Assembly (NCBI GenBank): GCA_945952315.1
Contig: CAMFIE010000013.1
Span: 34,134 to 98,133 of the forward strand
DNA from: an uncultured Rhizobium sp.
GTDB lineage: Bacteria; Pseudomonadota; Alphaproteobacteria; Rhizobiales; Rhizobiaceae
Reading direction: 5' to 3'
Length of the DNA: 64,000 nt
Within the stretch, counting starts at the first letter, position 1, and the number at the start of each line of letters is the position of its first letter. This document shows positions 1 through 10,560 of this stretch, piece by piece. The notes beneath the pieces were generated by a model that saw only the letters and a list, made by a program, of their open reading frames with translations, was not told the origin of the DNA and did not search any database. A program made the translations under genes and the position numbers.

Positions 1-89
1 ATCGGAAACTGTTATCCGCATGTGTCTGGCAGGTCGGCATTCACCGCCGAAACGCCACATTGCTGTGTCGGTCTGCGTGAAGAGGTGCC

Positions 90-626
90 ATGCACGCGCC
101 TCCGGTTGGGGTTATAAGGGAGTTCTCGTTCGTGAGGCGGTATTTCGAAACTGAAGCGAAATGGGTTGGGTCCGTGGCTCTGGCATTGGCGCTGGCAACC
201 ACCTCCCTTTCGGGCTGCACCTCGGTCGGCGAAGTCATGAAGAATGGCTATGTGGTGGACGAGCAATCGCTGGCCCTGGTGCCGGAAGGTTCGAGCCGCG
301 AGCAGGTTCTGCTGTCGCTCGGCACACCATCCACCACCGCGACCTTCGACAACGAAGTGTTCTACTACATCTCCCAGAAGCGCAAGCGTGCGGTCGCCTT
401 CATGAAGCCGCAACTGGTGGATCAGTCGGTGCTTGCGATCTATTTCGACAAGGATGGCGTGGTCGCCAAGCGCTCGAACTACACCATGAAGGATGGCAAG
501 GTGTTTGACATGATCAGCCGCGCCACGCCCACCGGCGGCAAGGACTTCACCTTCCTGCAGCAGCTTCTGTCAGGCGGCGGCAGCTCCGCGGCGGCAAAGA
601 ACATGTTCGACAATTTCAGCAAATAA
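90..626 (+). CDS. bamE: Outer membrane assembly lipoprotein BamE (SmpA/OmlA family)
   Basis: Small lipoprotein of the BAM complex that inserts beta-barrel proteins into the outer membrane. The N-terminus has a hydrophobic stretch (VALALALATT) ending in a lipobox LSGC, so lipidation at that Cys is expected. The mature part carries the BamE signature region (SREQVLLSLGTPS, then FYYIS), and the length is normal for alphaproteobacterial homologues. Two starts are plausible: ATG at 90 with GAAGAGG a few bases upstream, or GTG at 132 preceded by AAGGGAG, which would give a more typical signal peptide of about 29 residues. It is followed by a terminator and a convergent pyrophosphatase gene. Family assignment is confident, the start less so. 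Confidence 0.9.
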   Translation: MHAPPVGVIREFSFVRRYFETEAKWVGSVALALALATTSLSGCTSVGEVMKNGYVVDEQSLALVPEGSSREQVLLSLGTPSTTATFDNEVFYYISQKRKRAVAFMKPQLVDQSVLAIYFDKDGVVAKRSNYTMKDGKVFDMISRATPTGGKDFTFLQQLLSGGGSSAAAKNMFDNFSK

Positions 627-647
627 GCTGCAGATATTTCGCGAAGA

Positions 648-678
648 AAGCGCCGGTTTCTCCCCGGCGCTTTTTTTG
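648..678 (+). terminator. Rho-independent terminator of bamE
   Basis: Stem GCGCCGG (650-656) pairs with CCGGCGC (664-670) around a short loop and is followed by seven T residues (671-677). It lies 24 bases after the bamE stop codon. Confidence 0.85.
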
Positions 679-691
679 TTTCGAGCGGCAA

Positions 692-722
692 AGAAAAAGG
701 GCGACCCGAAGGCCGCCCTCTT
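692..722 (-). terminator. Terminator of hppA
   Basis: On the minus strand a GGCGGCC / GGTCGCC hairpin with a TTCG loop is followed by CTTTTTCTTT. It lies just beyond the hppA stop codon. The stem has one mismatch. Confidence 0.7.
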
Positions 723-734
723 TTGTCTTTCCGA

Positions 735-2870
735 TCAGGCCAGAACCGCCAGCAGCAGCAGCGCCACGATATTGGTGATCTTGATCGCCGGGTTCACCGC
801 CGGGCCTGCCGTGTCCTTGTAGGGATCGCCGACCGTATCACCGGTGACCGATGCCTTGTGCGCATCGGAACCCTTGAGGTGCTTGACACCATCCTTGTCG
901 ACAAAGCCGTCTTCGAAGCTCTTCTTCGCATTGTCCCACGCACCGCCACCGGAGGTCATGGAGATAGCGACGAAGAGGCCGTTGACGATCACGCCGAGCA
1001 GCGAGGCGCCGAGAGCGGCGAAGGCCGAAGCCTTGGAGCCGGAAATCGCCAGCACGCCGAAATAGACGACGAGCGGGGCAAGCACAGGCAGCAGCGACGG
1101 GATGATCATTTCGCGGATCGCGGCCATGGTCAGCATGTCTACCGCACGGCCATAGTCCGGGCGATCGGTGCCCTGCATGATGCCCGGCTTTTCGCGGAAC
1201 TGCCGGCGCACTTCCTCCACGACCGCACCGCCCGCACGGCCAACCGCCGTCATGGCGATACCGCCGAAAAGGTAGGGGATCAAACCGCCAAAGATCAGAC
1301 CGGCCACCACATAAGGATTGGAGAGATCGAACGAGATCGCACCCACATCCTTGAAATAGGGGAACTGGTCGCCGTGGCTTGCATAATATTGCAGGTCATT
1401 GGAATAGGCGGCAAACAGCACCAGCGCGCCAAGACCGGCGGAACCGATGGCATAGCCCTTGGTCACAGCCTTGGTGGTGTTGCCCACCGCATCGAGCGCG
1501 TCGGTCACCTTGCGGACTTCCGGCGGCAGATGCGACATTTCCGCGATACCACCGGCATTGTCGGTTACCGGGCCGAAGGCATCGAGCGCGACGATCATGC
1601 CGGCAAGGCCGAGCATGGCCGTCACCGCAATACCGGTGCCGAACAGGCCGCCGAGCTGATAGGTGGCAATGATGCCGCCAACGATCACCAGCGCCGGAAG
1701 CGCGGTCGATTCAAGCGAAACCGCGAGCCCCTGGATGACGTTGGTGCCATGACCGGTTACCGATGCCTGGGCAATCGAGTTGACCGGGCGCTTGTTGGTG
1801 CCGGTGTAGTATTCGGTGATCACCACGATCAGCGCCGTCACCACGAGGCCGAGCAGGCCGCAGATGAACAGCGACTTGCCGGAGATGACCGCACCCGATG
1901 CCATGGCCACGTCACCCCAGCCGATGGTGAGCGAGGTTGCGCCACCGAGGCCGACGATGGACAGAAGACCGGTCACGATCAGGCCCTTGTACAGCGCGCC
2001 CATGATCGAGTTGTTGGAGCCGAGCTTCACAAAGAATGTGCCGACGATCGAGGTGAGGATCGAGAAGCCGCAGATCAGCAGCGGATAGAGCATCACATTG
2101 TCGATGGCAGTGGTTCCGGCAAAGAAGATCGAGCCAAGCACCATGGTTGCAACCACGGAAACCGCATAGGTTTCGAACAGGTCGGCGGCCATGCCTGCGC
2201 AGTCGCCCACATTGTCACCGACGTTGTCGGCAATGGTGGCCGGGTTGCGCGGATCGTCTTCCGGAATACCGGCTTCCACCTTGCCCACGAGGTCGCCGCC
2301 GACATCCGCACCCTTGGTGAAGATACCGCCGCCGAGACGGGCGAAGATCGAAATCAGCGAGGCACCGAAGCCGAGTGCCACCAGCGCATCCGTCACCTCG
2401 CGCGAACCGCCGGCATGACCGAAGACCGCCGTCAGGATGTAGTAGTAGATCGAAACGCCAAGCAGGGCGAGACCGGCCACCAGCATGCCGGTGATCGCAC
2501 CGGATTTGAAGGCGATGTCGAGACCGGCAGCGAGACTGTTGGCGGAAGCCTGGGCCGTACGCACATTGGCGCGCACCGAGACATGCATGCCGATGAAGCC
2601 TGCAACACCCGAAAGCACCGCGCCAATCAGGAAGCCGATGGCGGCTTCACCCGAGAGCAGCAGCCAGGCGCCGACGAAAACGATGACACCCACGATGGCA
2701 ATGGTCTTGTACTGGCGGGTGAGATAGGCCTGCGCCCCTTCCCGGATAAAGCCGGCAATCTCCTGCATGCGGGCATTGCCCTGATCGGCGGCGAGCACCG
2801 ATTGTGTTGCCCAGGCGGCATAAACCACCGAAAGCAACCCGCATGCGATAACGCCAAATAGAATGGTCAT
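735..2870 (-). CDS. hppA: Membrane-bound proton-translocating pyrophosphatase
   Basis: Integral membrane enzyme that couples hydrolysis of inorganic pyrophosphate to proton pumping across the inner membrane. The 711-residue product has the multi-span hydrophobic pattern of the family. The substrate-binding region reads [21 protein letters not shown] followed by [20 protein letters not shown]. The motif [10 protein letters not shown] has Lys where K+-dependent enzymes have Ala, so this should be the K+-independent H+-PPase class, as in Rhodospirillum. I chose ATG at 2870 (MTILFG) because the upstream in-frame extension to 3029 is not membrane-protein-like. The next gene on the same strand is a MFS transporter over 200 bp upstream, so hppA probably has its own promoter in 2871-3101. 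Confidence 0.97.
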   Translation of the reverse strand: MTILFGVIACGLLSVVYAAWATQSVLAADQGNARMQEIAGFIREGAQAYLTRQYKTIAIVGVIVFVGAWLLLSGEAAIGFLIGAVLSGVAGFIGMHVSVRANVRTAQASANSLAAGLDIAFKSGAITGMLVAGLALLGVSIYYYILTAVFGHAGGSREVTDALVALGFGASLISIFARLGGGIFTKGADVGGDLVGKVEAGIPEDDPRNPATIADNVGDNVGDCAGMAADLFETYAVSVVATMVLGSIFFAGTTAIDNVMLYPLLICGFSILTSIVGTFFVKLGSNNSIMGALYKGLIVTGLLSIVGLGGATSLTIGWGDVAMASGAVISGKSLFICGLLGLVVTALIVVITEYYTGTNKRPVNSIAQASVTGHGTNVIQGLAVSLESTALPALVIVGGIIATYQLGGLFGTGIAVTAMLGLAGMIVALDAFGPVTDNAGGIAEMSHLPPEVRKVTDALDAVGNTTKAVTKGYAIGSAGLGALVLFAAYSNDLQYYASHGDQFPYFKDVGAISFDLSNPYVVAGLIFGGLIPYLFGGIAMTAVGRAGGAVVEEVRRQFREKPGIMQGTDRPDYGRAVDMLTMAAIREMIIPSLLPVLAPLVVYFGVLAISGSKASAFAALGASLLGVIVNGLFVAISMTSGGGAWDNAKKSFEDGFVDKDGVKHLKGSDAHKASVTGDTVGDPYKDTAGPAVNPAIKITNIVALLLLAVLA

Positions 2871-3101
2871 TTCGCATTGTCCTCCAATTGCGCCGGGATA
2901 CATTGTCCCGGCTGTGATCCAGGCCTGATCGTCTGCCTCCTCCCGCAGACGTCGAGCATGGTCTGGAGATTGCGATTTGGTTAACCGAGCGTCAAGTCCC
3001 CTAACATCATGGAAAGACAGGATAGACACCGCTTTTCAGACGGTTTCGATATTGCGGGGTGGATTGGGTGACAAAGGGCAAGGGCGAGAGGTCGCGCGCG
3101 C

Positions 3102-4326
3102 TCATGCGTCGCGGCTTTTCCGCAGCATGAGGGCGCCCAGAAGCAGCAGGCAGAGAATCGAAATCGGCCAGATCACGAGGTTCATCGCCGACCAGCCGAA
3201 GGCCGCGAACACTTTTCCGGAGGCAAAAGAGGAAAGCGCCACCGTGCCGAACAGGATGATATCGTGGAAGCCCTGTACCTTGTCGGCCTCTTCCGGGCGA
3301 TAGGAGGAGGCAACGATGGCGGTCGAACCGATGAAACCGAAATTCCAGCCGAGCCCGAGCAGGATCAGCGCGCCCCAGAAGTTCCAGAGCGCGACCCCCA
3401 TATGGGCGACGATAGCGCAGCTGAGCAGGATGACAAGGCCAGCCGCCACCACCTTTTCGGTCCCGAAACGGGTGATCAGCATGCCGGTGAAAAAGCTCGG
3501 GGCAAACATCGCCAGCACGTGCCACTGGATGCCAAGCGTCGCCATGTCCGGCGAAAAACCACAGCCAACCACCATGGCAAGCGGTGCGCCTGTCATCATG
3601 AAGGTCATCAAGGCATAGGTGGAAATCCCGCAGATCATGCCGGTGATGAACCGCTGGGTCAGGATGATTTCCATGAGCGGCCGACCGGTCGATCCCGTTT
3701 CGCCGGTGGAGCTTGTCAGCGGCGGCAGCTTCAGGAAAGCCAGGATGAGAACCGCGATCAGGCCAAGCGGAATGAGCGCCACGAAGGAGCCGGCAAACAT
3801 CACCGATTCGAAAAGGCTCTTGGCGAGGATCGCCAGCTGCGAGCCGACAATCGCGGAAATTATTCCGCCCGCCAGAATCCACGAAATCGCCCGCGCCTTG
3901 AAGAAGCTTGGCGAGGCATCGGCAGCGGCAAAGCGGATTTTCTGGGTGAAACCGGAGGACAGGCCGATGATCATCAGCGAGAAGGCGAACATCCAGAAAT
4001 CGGCCCGCAGCAGCGAAAAGGCGGCCAGCGCACCGCCAGCGGCGAGTGCAAAGCCACCAAGCATGAAGCTCACCTGCCGCCCGAAGGCACGGCTGACGGC
4101 GGCGACAACCACGGCCCCGATGGCAACACCGACATTGAAACCGGTGAGCGGCGCAGTCGCCAGCGACTTGTCGAGGCCAAGCAGCTGATGGCCCGCAAGA
4201 CTGCCGACAGCAAAGCTGATCGGCCCGGCAGCGCCAAGCACCGCCCTGCGCGCCCGTGAGGATATAGACATTGCGCCTGGCCGCGCGAAGCTGGCCCTCA
4301 AGTCCGTTCACGCTCGCCCCGTCCAT
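3102..4326 (-). CDS. MFS transporter, apparent N-terminal frameshift
   Basis: Major facilitator superfamily permease of about 400 residues with roughly 12 membrane segments and unknown substrate. The main frame (3102 up to about 4271) begins with weak candidates: TTG at 4301 or ATG at 4271 without a clear ribosome site. ATG at 4326 has a good AGGTGAG site four bases upstream and encodes MDGASVNGLEG... RRNVYILTGAQ, which looks like the normal start of this MFS subfamily, but in another frame. Deleting one G from the GGG run at 4244-4246 (minus strand) fuses the frames into YILTGAQAVLGAAGPI. So either the gene is frameshifted, the base is a sequencing error, or translation begins late. It lies 21 bp downstream of nusB on the same strand and is probably cotranscribed. 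Confidence 0.75.
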
Positions 4327-4347
4327 GTCTCACCTGTCTGTATCTGA

Positions 4348-4842
4348 TTATTTCGAGCTCGCCGGGCGAACTTGTTTGGCAATGCGGTCCAGCACCGCAT
4401 TCACCAGCCGAGGCTCTTCGTCTTCGAAAAAGGCGCGGGCGATTTCCACATATTCGGTAACGATCACCGCGATCGGCACGTCCTTGCGCTCCAGAAGCTC
4501 GAAAGTGCCGGCGCGCAGAATGGCCCGCACGGTGGCATCGATGCGCGACAGTGCCCAGTCATCCTGCAGCGCGCCACGGATCAGCGGATCGAGCTTCACC
4601 TGATCGCGCACGACACCGGCAACGATGGATCGAAACCAGGACGGATCTGCCTTGAGATAGGTATCGCCGTCGATTTCCTGTCCCAGCCGGTGCTCTTCAT
4701 ATTCGGCCACCACTTCCAGAACGCCGCCGCCGCCGACTTCCATCTGGTACAGCGCCTGCACGGCAGCAAGCCGCGCTGCGCCGCGCTGATTGGCGGTCTT
4801 CACCGGCTTTTCGGTCTGGTTCTGGTCGATTTCATTGGACAT
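4348..4842 (-). CDS. nusB: Transcription antitermination factor NusB
   Basis: Helical RNA-binding protein that, with NusE (S10), binds boxA in rRNA leaders and supports antitermination. The 164 residues show the NusB fold motifs: [14 protein letters not shown] near residues 19-33, the [19 protein letters not shown] segment, [15 protein letters not shown], and the C-terminal VNAVLDRIA. In related rhizobia nusB follows ribH. Here the upstream neighbour is a divergently transcribed cupin gene, so nusB must use a promoter in 4843-5037. A 10-bp palindrome CAGGTACCTG sits at 4845-4854, over its ribosome site. Confidence 0.97.
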   Translation of the reverse strand: MSNEIDQNQTEKPVKTANQRGAARLAAVQALYQMEVGGGGVLEVVAEYEEHRLGQEIDGDTYLKADPSWFRSIVAGVVRDQVKLDPLIRGALQDDWALSRIDATVRAILRAGTFELLERKDVPIAVIVTEYVEIARAFFEDEEPRLVNAVLDRIAKQVRPASSK

Positions 4843-5037
4843 GGCAGGTACCTGGCATTTCTGGCAGCGCGATCACGGTCACAGCCGCGCGGGCGGTCAA
4901 ACCATGCCAGCCCCGAATTGGCAAGTGTTTTCCCGTCGCAAGAGCCGGTAACCGTCAATTTGCACCGCATAAAACTGGCTGTCGACCGAATTTTCTGTCA
5001 CCGTAACAAGGACAACCTGACCAAAGGAGACAACAGG

Positions 5038-5535
5038 ATGAGCAGGCACTCCGTGCTGGACCCGGCGGAACTGGACCTCAAACACTGGTCGAAAGGCACG
5101 CTTTACGAGGGCAAGGATGCGCGGCTCGGGCCGCTGTTCGGGCTGAAGGCGCTTGGTCTGGCCTATAGCGAGGTGCCGCCCGGTAAGAGCGGGTGCCCCT
5201 TCCACAACCACCATGCCGAGGACGAGGCCTTCGTGATCCTCGAGGGCGAAGGCATTTACCGCCATGGCGATCAGCGCATTCCGGTGCGGGCGGGCCATGT
5301 GCTCGGCGCGCCCATGGGCGGCCGCGATACTGCCCACCAGCTTCTCAACACCGGAACGGTGCCGCTGCGCTATCTGTCGATCTCGTCCAAGGCAGGCACG
5401 GATATCTGCGAATATCCGGACAGCAACAAGGTGCTTGCCCAGACCTCCGATCCGGTAACCGGGACATTCGTATTCAGCCACATGACCATCGATGATGGCG
5501 GCGTGGACTACTGGACGGACGAACCCGGCGCTTGA
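5038..5535 (+). CDS. Cupin domain protein
   Basis: Single-domain cupin of 165 residues. The metal-binding motif 1 is visible as FHNHHAEDEAFVILEGEG, where His residues and Glu would bind a metal, followed by PVRAGHVLGAP and HQLLNTG of motif 2. The product may be a small metalloenzyme or a sugar- or acid-binding protein; the substrate cannot be told. The start at ATG 5038 is supported by AAAGGAGA about 10 bases upstream; the long upstream in-frame extension is antisense to nusB and not real. The gene lies between nusB and ribE on the opposite strand, where ribH is expected in relatives, and its stop is 7 bp from the ribE stop (convergent). Confidence 0.88.
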   Translation: MSRHSVLDPAELDLKHWSKGTLYEGKDARLGPLFGLKALGLAYSEVPPGKSGCPFHNHHAEDEAFVILEGEGIYRHGDQRIPVRAGHVLGAPMGGRDTAHQLLNTGTVPLRYLSISSKAGTDICEYPDSNKVLAQTSDPVTGTFVFSHMTIDDGGVDYWTDEPGA

Positions 5536-5542
5536 GCCACAA

Positions 5543-6160
5543 TCACTTTCCGAAGGCCGGGAATTCCGCGAGCCGTGCGGCATAGCGCGCCATCGTGTCC
5601 ACCTCGAAATTCACCCGGTCTCCTGCCTTGCGCTCGCCCCAGGTGGTGACCTCCAGCGTGTGGCGAATGAGGAGCACATCGAACTCGGCACCGTTCACGG
5701 CGTTCACCGTAAGCGAGGTGCCATCGAGCGCAACGGAACCCTTCGGCGCCACGAAGCGGGCGAGATGCTCCGGCGCGCGCAGCGTGTAGCGCATGGCATC
5801 GCCTTCCGGCTTGATCGAAAGGATCTCGGCCGTGCCATCCACATGACCCGAAACGAGGTGCCCGCCAAGTTCGTCGCCGATCTTCAGCGAGCGTTCGAGA
5901 TTGATCTTCGTGCCCGGCTGCCAGGTGCCGATGGTCGTCAGCCGCAGCGCCTCCTCCCAGGCCTCGACTTCATACCAGCGCTCGGCACTGCCCTTTTGCG
6001 GCAGGGCCGTCACCGTGAGGCAGGTGCCCGCATGGGCAATGCTTGCGCCCATGTCGATGCCGGCCGGATCGTAAGCGGTGCGGATGCGCAGGCGCACGCC
6101 CTTTGCCAACGGCTCCAGACGCTCGACAGTGCCGATATCGGTGACAATTCCGGTAAACAT
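5543..6160 (-). CDS. ribE: Riboflavin synthase alpha chain
   Basis: Catalyses dismutation of two 6,7-dimethyl-8-ribityllumazine molecules to riboflavin. The 205-residue protein starts with the diagnostic MFTGIV and contains two lumazine-binding repeats. Repeat 1 holds GASIAHAGTCLTV; repeat 2 holds GGHLVSGHVDG and KGSVALDGTSLTVN. The start codon shares one base with the ribD stop (TGATG on the minus strand), so translation is probably coupled. The substrate-making enzyme RibH is not encoded next to it or anywhere in this window. Confidence 0.97.
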   Translation of the reverse strand: MFTGIVTDIGTVERLEPLAKGVRLRIRTAYDPAGIDMGASIAHAGTCLTVTALPQKGSAERWYEVEAWEEALRLTTIGTWQPGTKINLERSLKIGDELGGHLVSGHVDGTAEILSIKPEGDAMRYTLRAPEHLARFVAPKGSVALDGTSLTVNAVNGAEFDVLLIRHTLEVTTWGERKAGDRVNFEVDTMARYAARLAEFPAFGK

Positions 6161-7185
6161 CAGGTCTCTTTCTCATAATGCAGGGCGCGGTCCGGCCCGA
6201 ATTGTTCTTCGGCAACGAGGCGGAATTCATCCGGCATATGGTGCGGCGACAAGGGCGCGGCAATGCCCCCTTCGCCAATCACCAGCGGCGACTGGAAGAG
6301 AAGGATGCGATCGACCAGCCCCTGTTCCAGAAACGCCCGCGCCACCTTCGCACCGCCTTCCACCATCAGGGAGGTGATGCCATTGGCAGCCATATCCTGA
6401 AGCAGCGGCAGGAGGTTACTCCCCTCTCCAACCTGCTCGCCCAGCAACGTCAGCGGCACGCGGTCTGCCGACAGGGCAAGCCGGGATGTTTTCGCCAAAA
6501 CAAAATTGCGCCCCAGCACGAAGCGATGCGGGGAGCGGTCTTCCAGTCCGGCAAGACGCACGTCCAATAGGGGATCATCGGCAAGGGCGGTTCCGCTGCC
6601 GATGAGGATCGCGTCCATTTCGGCACGGAGCGCATGAACCTGCGCGCGGGCGAGCGGGCCGGTGATTGCCACCTGCCCTGCCCCCACCTTGCCGATCATG
6701 CCATCGGCAGAGAGTGCAAGTTTCAGAGTCACATGCGCGCGTTTTTGAACCTGTCGCGTGAGATAGGCGGCAAGCACCCGCCTGCCCTCTTCTTCCAGCA
6801 CACCTTTCTCGACCGCAATGCCTGCAGCCGAAAGCATCGCAAGCCCGCGACCGCTCACCCTCTCGTCCGGATCGGTGACCGAGACCACGACGCGGGCCAC
6901 ACCAGCGGCGATCAGCGCCTCGGCGCAAGGGGGCGTCTTGCCGTGATGGGAGCAGGGTTCAAGCGTGACATAGGCGGTCGCGCCACGGGCACGATCACCG
7001 GCCTCCGAAAGCGCCTGCGGCTCCGCATGCGGACGCCCGCCCGGTGCCGTGACGCCTCTCCCGACAATCGCACCATCGCGCACGACAATACAGGCGACGG
7101 AAGGATTGGTTGCCGTGCGCCCGGTATTCCAGCGGGCGAGCCGCAAGGCGGCCGCCATATAGCGCCGGTTATCGGAAGCGGGCAT
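6160..7185 (-). CDS. ribD: Bifunctional pyrimidine deaminase / reductase RibD
   Basis: Catalyses the deaminase and reductase steps of riboflavin synthesis. The N-terminal deaminase domain shows the zinc site HAE (in GGRPHAEPQAL) and PCSHHGKTPPCAEAL. The C-terminal reductase domain spans about residues 145-341 (VTLKLALSADGMIG... and VEGGAKVARAFL). I favour ATG at 7185, four bases after the nrdR stop codon, over an upstream start at 7227 that would overlap nrdR. It is in an operon with nrdR upstream and ribE downstream. Confidence 0.96.
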   Translation of the reverse strand: MPASDNRRYMAAALRLARWNTGRTATNPSVACIVVRDGAIVGRGVTAPGGRPHAEPQALSEAGDRARGATAYVTLEPCSHHGKTPPCAEALIAAGVARVVVSVTDPDERVSGRGLAMLSAAGIAVEKGVLEEEGRRVLAAYLTRQVQKRAHVTLKLALSADGMIGKVGAGQVAITGPLARAQVHALRAEMDAILIGSGTALADDPLLDVRLAGLEDRSPHRFVLGRNFVLAKTSRLALSADRVPLTLLGEQVGEGSNLLPLLQDMAANGITSLMVEGGAKVARAFLEQGLVDRILLFQSPLVIGEGGIAAPLSPHHMPDEFRLVAEEQFGPDRALHYEKET

Positions 7186-7189
7186 CGCC

Positions 7190-7669
7190 TCAGGATCCCA
7201 GACCCGGATCCCGGGCAATCTTGGCATTGATCTCGGCGATCACCTTCTCGAAATCCTCCGCATGGGAGAAATCCCGGTAAACCGATGCGTAACGCACGAA
7301 AGCGACGTCATCGAGCCCCTTCAGGGCTTCCAGCACCTGAAGACCGATCTGTTCGGAAGAAATTTCCACCTCGCCCGAGCTTTCGAGCCTGCGCACGATG
7401 CCGGAAACCGCCCGTTCCAGCCGGTCGCGCTCGACCGGGCGCTTGCGCAATGCGATCTCGAAGGAGCGCACGAGCTTTTCGCGGTCGAAGGGAACCTTGC
7501 GGCCGGTTTTCTTGATCACCATCAGCTCGCGCAGCTGCACCCTCTCGAAAGTGGTGAAACGCCCGCCGCAATCGGGGCAGATGCGCCGCCGCCGGATGGA
7601 GGACCCGTCCTCGGCGGGCCGGGAATCCTTCACCTGGGTATCTTCCGATCCGCAGTATGGGCAGCGCAT
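7190..7669 (-). CDS. nrdR: Transcriptional repressor NrdR
   Basis: Regulator of ribonucleotide reductase genes that senses ATP/dATP. The 159 residues start with a zinc ribbon (Cys3, Cys6, Cys31, Cys34) followed by an ATP-cone domain ([24 protein letters not shown] at about 50-73). Length and architecture are standard. It sits between glyA (102 bp upstream, with a strong hairpin in between) and ribD (4 bp downstream), the usual rhizobial order. Confidence 0.97.
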   Translation of the reverse strand: MRCPYCGSEDTQVKDSRPAEDGSSIRRRRICPDCGGRFTTFERVQLRELMVIKKTGRKVPFDREKLVRSFEIALRKRPVERDRLERAVSGIVRRLESSGEVEISSEQIGLQVLEALKGLDDVAFVRYASVYRDFSHAEDFEKVIAEINAKIARDPGLGS

Positions 7670-7688
7670 TCAAACCTCGCGAAAACAG

Positions 7689-7724
7689 TTCGGGTGGAAA
7701 AAGGTTTCCCCTTTTCCACCCGAA
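7689..7724 (-). other. Strong hairpin between glyA and nrdR
   Basis: Perfect 13-bp inverted repeat: TTCGGGTGGAAAA (7689-7701) and TTTTCCACCCGAA (7712-7724) with a 10-nt loop. It lies 19 bp before the nrdR start. Only a weak T-rich tract (CTGTTTTCG) follows in the direction of transcription, so it could be a partial terminator, attenuator or processing/stability hairpin separating glyA from nrdR. Confidence 0.6.
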
Positions 7725-7771
7725 ATCATCGAAAAACAAGCCTCAAGGCGAGACCGTCCCCGCCTCTCTTC

Positions 7772-9067
<1,296 letters not shown>

Positions 9068-9193
9068 ATGTTTGGCTCCTAAACTGGAAAGGCTCGGTGA
9101 AGGGTCTTAGCCCTGCTGCAAAGCAAGGGCAAGACGAAGAGCGACATTTGGTGCGCCAACTACGATCAACTGCGACAGGAAGGTGGAAAACAT

Positions 9194-9224
9194 CAAAAAG
9201 CCGCGTCCGAAAACGCGGCTTTTG
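9194..9224 (-). terminator. Terminator downstream of ldtP
   Basis: AAAAGCCGCGT (9196-9206) pairs with ACGCGGCTTTT (9213-9223). On the minus strand the stem ends in five T residues. It lies about 30 bp beyond the ldtP stop and before the glyA promoter region. Confidence 0.8.
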
Positions 9225-9255
9225 ACAAAAAAGGACGAATTTTCCCGGCGGGGAT

Positions 9256-10560
9256 TTACTGCGCCGGCGGCGCGTCTTCCGTCACATAATTGGTCTGCAG
9301 CGCCAGCTGCGCATTGCCATCCAGCTGATAGATATCATCGCGGAACTGCACGATGCGGTCCTTGGCAGACCAGGCCGTGATGTAGACAAAATAGACCGGC
9401 ACTTCCTGCGTCAGCTCGATCGGCGTGTTCACGCGGCTTTCGATCACGCGCTCGATCTGCTGGCGGTTCCAGCCGGGCGTATCGCGCAGCAGCCAGGTGG
9501 AAAGGTCACGCACATTCTGCACGCGCACGCAGCCCGACGATTCGAAGCGTTCCTGCTTGTTGAACAGGCTCTGCTGCGGCGTATCGTGCATGTACACGCT
9601 GTACTGGTTATGGAAATTGATCTTGGTCGACGCCATCGCGTTGATCTTGCCCGGATCCTGACGGAACTGGTAGGGCGGAGCCTTTTCCGCATTCCAGTCC
9701 ACCGTGTCCGGCGAGACTTCCTGGCCCTTGCTGTCGAAAAGACGAATGTTGTTGCGCGTCAGATAGGTCGGGTCCTTGCGCATCAGCGGCACAATATCCT
9801 TTTCCACGATGGAACGCGGCGCAATCCAGTAGGGATTGAGGATCACTTCGTAGATCTTGGAATTCAGGATCGGCGACGGGCGGCTGATACGACCGACGAT
9901 GGCCGTGTTGCGCAGCACGACGCGCATGTTTTCCACCGCCTCGATATAGGCCGCTGGAATGTTCACCATCACATAGCGCTGGCCAAGATCGCCGGACATC
10001 GACTGGATGCGGCCGAGATTGGTGTTCAACTGCTGCAGGCGGGTATCGGCAGGGATATTCATCGCCTTCAAGGTGAATTCACCCAGCACGCCATCTTCCG
10101 GCAGGCCATGACGGGCCTGGAAGCGCTTCACGGCACCGTCCACATAGCTGTCAAAGCTGTCGGAAAGGCCTGCACTCTGCGGCAGGTCGCCTGTGATCAT
10201 CAGACGCTGACGCAGCACCTGCACCGTCGGGTCGATCACGCCAAGCTGCAGTCGCTGGCTCGGATTGACCTGCGGCCAACCGCCATTGGCAAGGATCTGC
10301 TGGTATTCCATGATCGCTTGCTGAATGTTCGGCACGGCTTCCGGGCCAAGAATCGGGTTGTTCGACTTGACCACCGCAGACGTGCGCGAGGCATTGGCAT
10401 CAAACTGGTCGTCCCAGTTGCCGCGGCGCGGTGCATTGATGACGTCGTCAAAGGCCGTCTGTGCCAGAGCAGGCATGGCGACCGAAGCAAGGCCTGCGCC
10501 CATTGCCATGCGCACGAAGCTGCGCCGGGAATACGCTGCGGGATCCGTAATTTTCGACAT
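9256..10560 (-). CDS. ldtP: Tat-exported L,D-transpeptidase (LdtP-like, YcbB/LdtD architecture)
   Basis: Periplasmic enzyme that forms L,D cross-links in peptidoglycan or attaches proteins to it. A twin-arginine signal is visible (SRRSFVRMA, Arg12-Arg13, then a hydrophobic stretch ending PALAQ). The middle has a peptidoglycan-binding-like segment (DSYVDGAVKRFQARHGLPEDGVLG). The C-terminal YkuD domain carries the HDT motif and the nucleophile motif SSGCVRV. Length is 434 residues. The next gene upstream is the MarR-type regulator ldtR; the pair is known from Liberibacter and rhizobia, where LdtR activates ldtP. Family is certain; the symbol follows that pairing. Confidence 0.92.
   Translation of the reverse strand: MSKITDPAAYSRRSFVRMAMGAGLASVAMPALAQTAFDDVINAPRRGNWDDQFDANASRTSAVVKSNNPILGPEAVPNIQQAIMEYQQILANGGWPQVNPSQRLQLGVIDPTVQVLRQRLMITGDLPQSAGLSDSFDSYVDGAVKRFQARHGLPEDGVLGEFTLKAMNIPADTRLQQLNTNLGRIQSMSGDLGQRYVMVNIPAAYIEAVENMRVVLRNTAIVGRISRPSPILNSKIYEVILNPYWIAPRSIVEKDIVPLMRKDPTYLTRNNIRLFDSKGQEVSPDTVDWNAEKAPPYQFRQDPGKINAMASTKINFHNQYSVYMHDTPQQSLFNKQERFESSGCVRVQNVRDLSTWLLRDTPGWNRQQIERVIESRVNTPIELTQEVPVYFVYITAWSAKDRIVQFRDDIYQLDGNAQLALQTNYVTEDAPPAQ

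Noticed and set aside
723..2861. 712-residue plus-strand open frame
   Set aside because: It is exactly antisense to hppA; composition is Arg/His/Asp-rich and lacks any recognisable domain, typical of an antisense shadow in GC-rich DNA.
4372..5037. N-terminal extension of the cupin reading frame
   Set aside because: This part is antisense to nusB; the cupin fold and ribosome site support a start at 5038.
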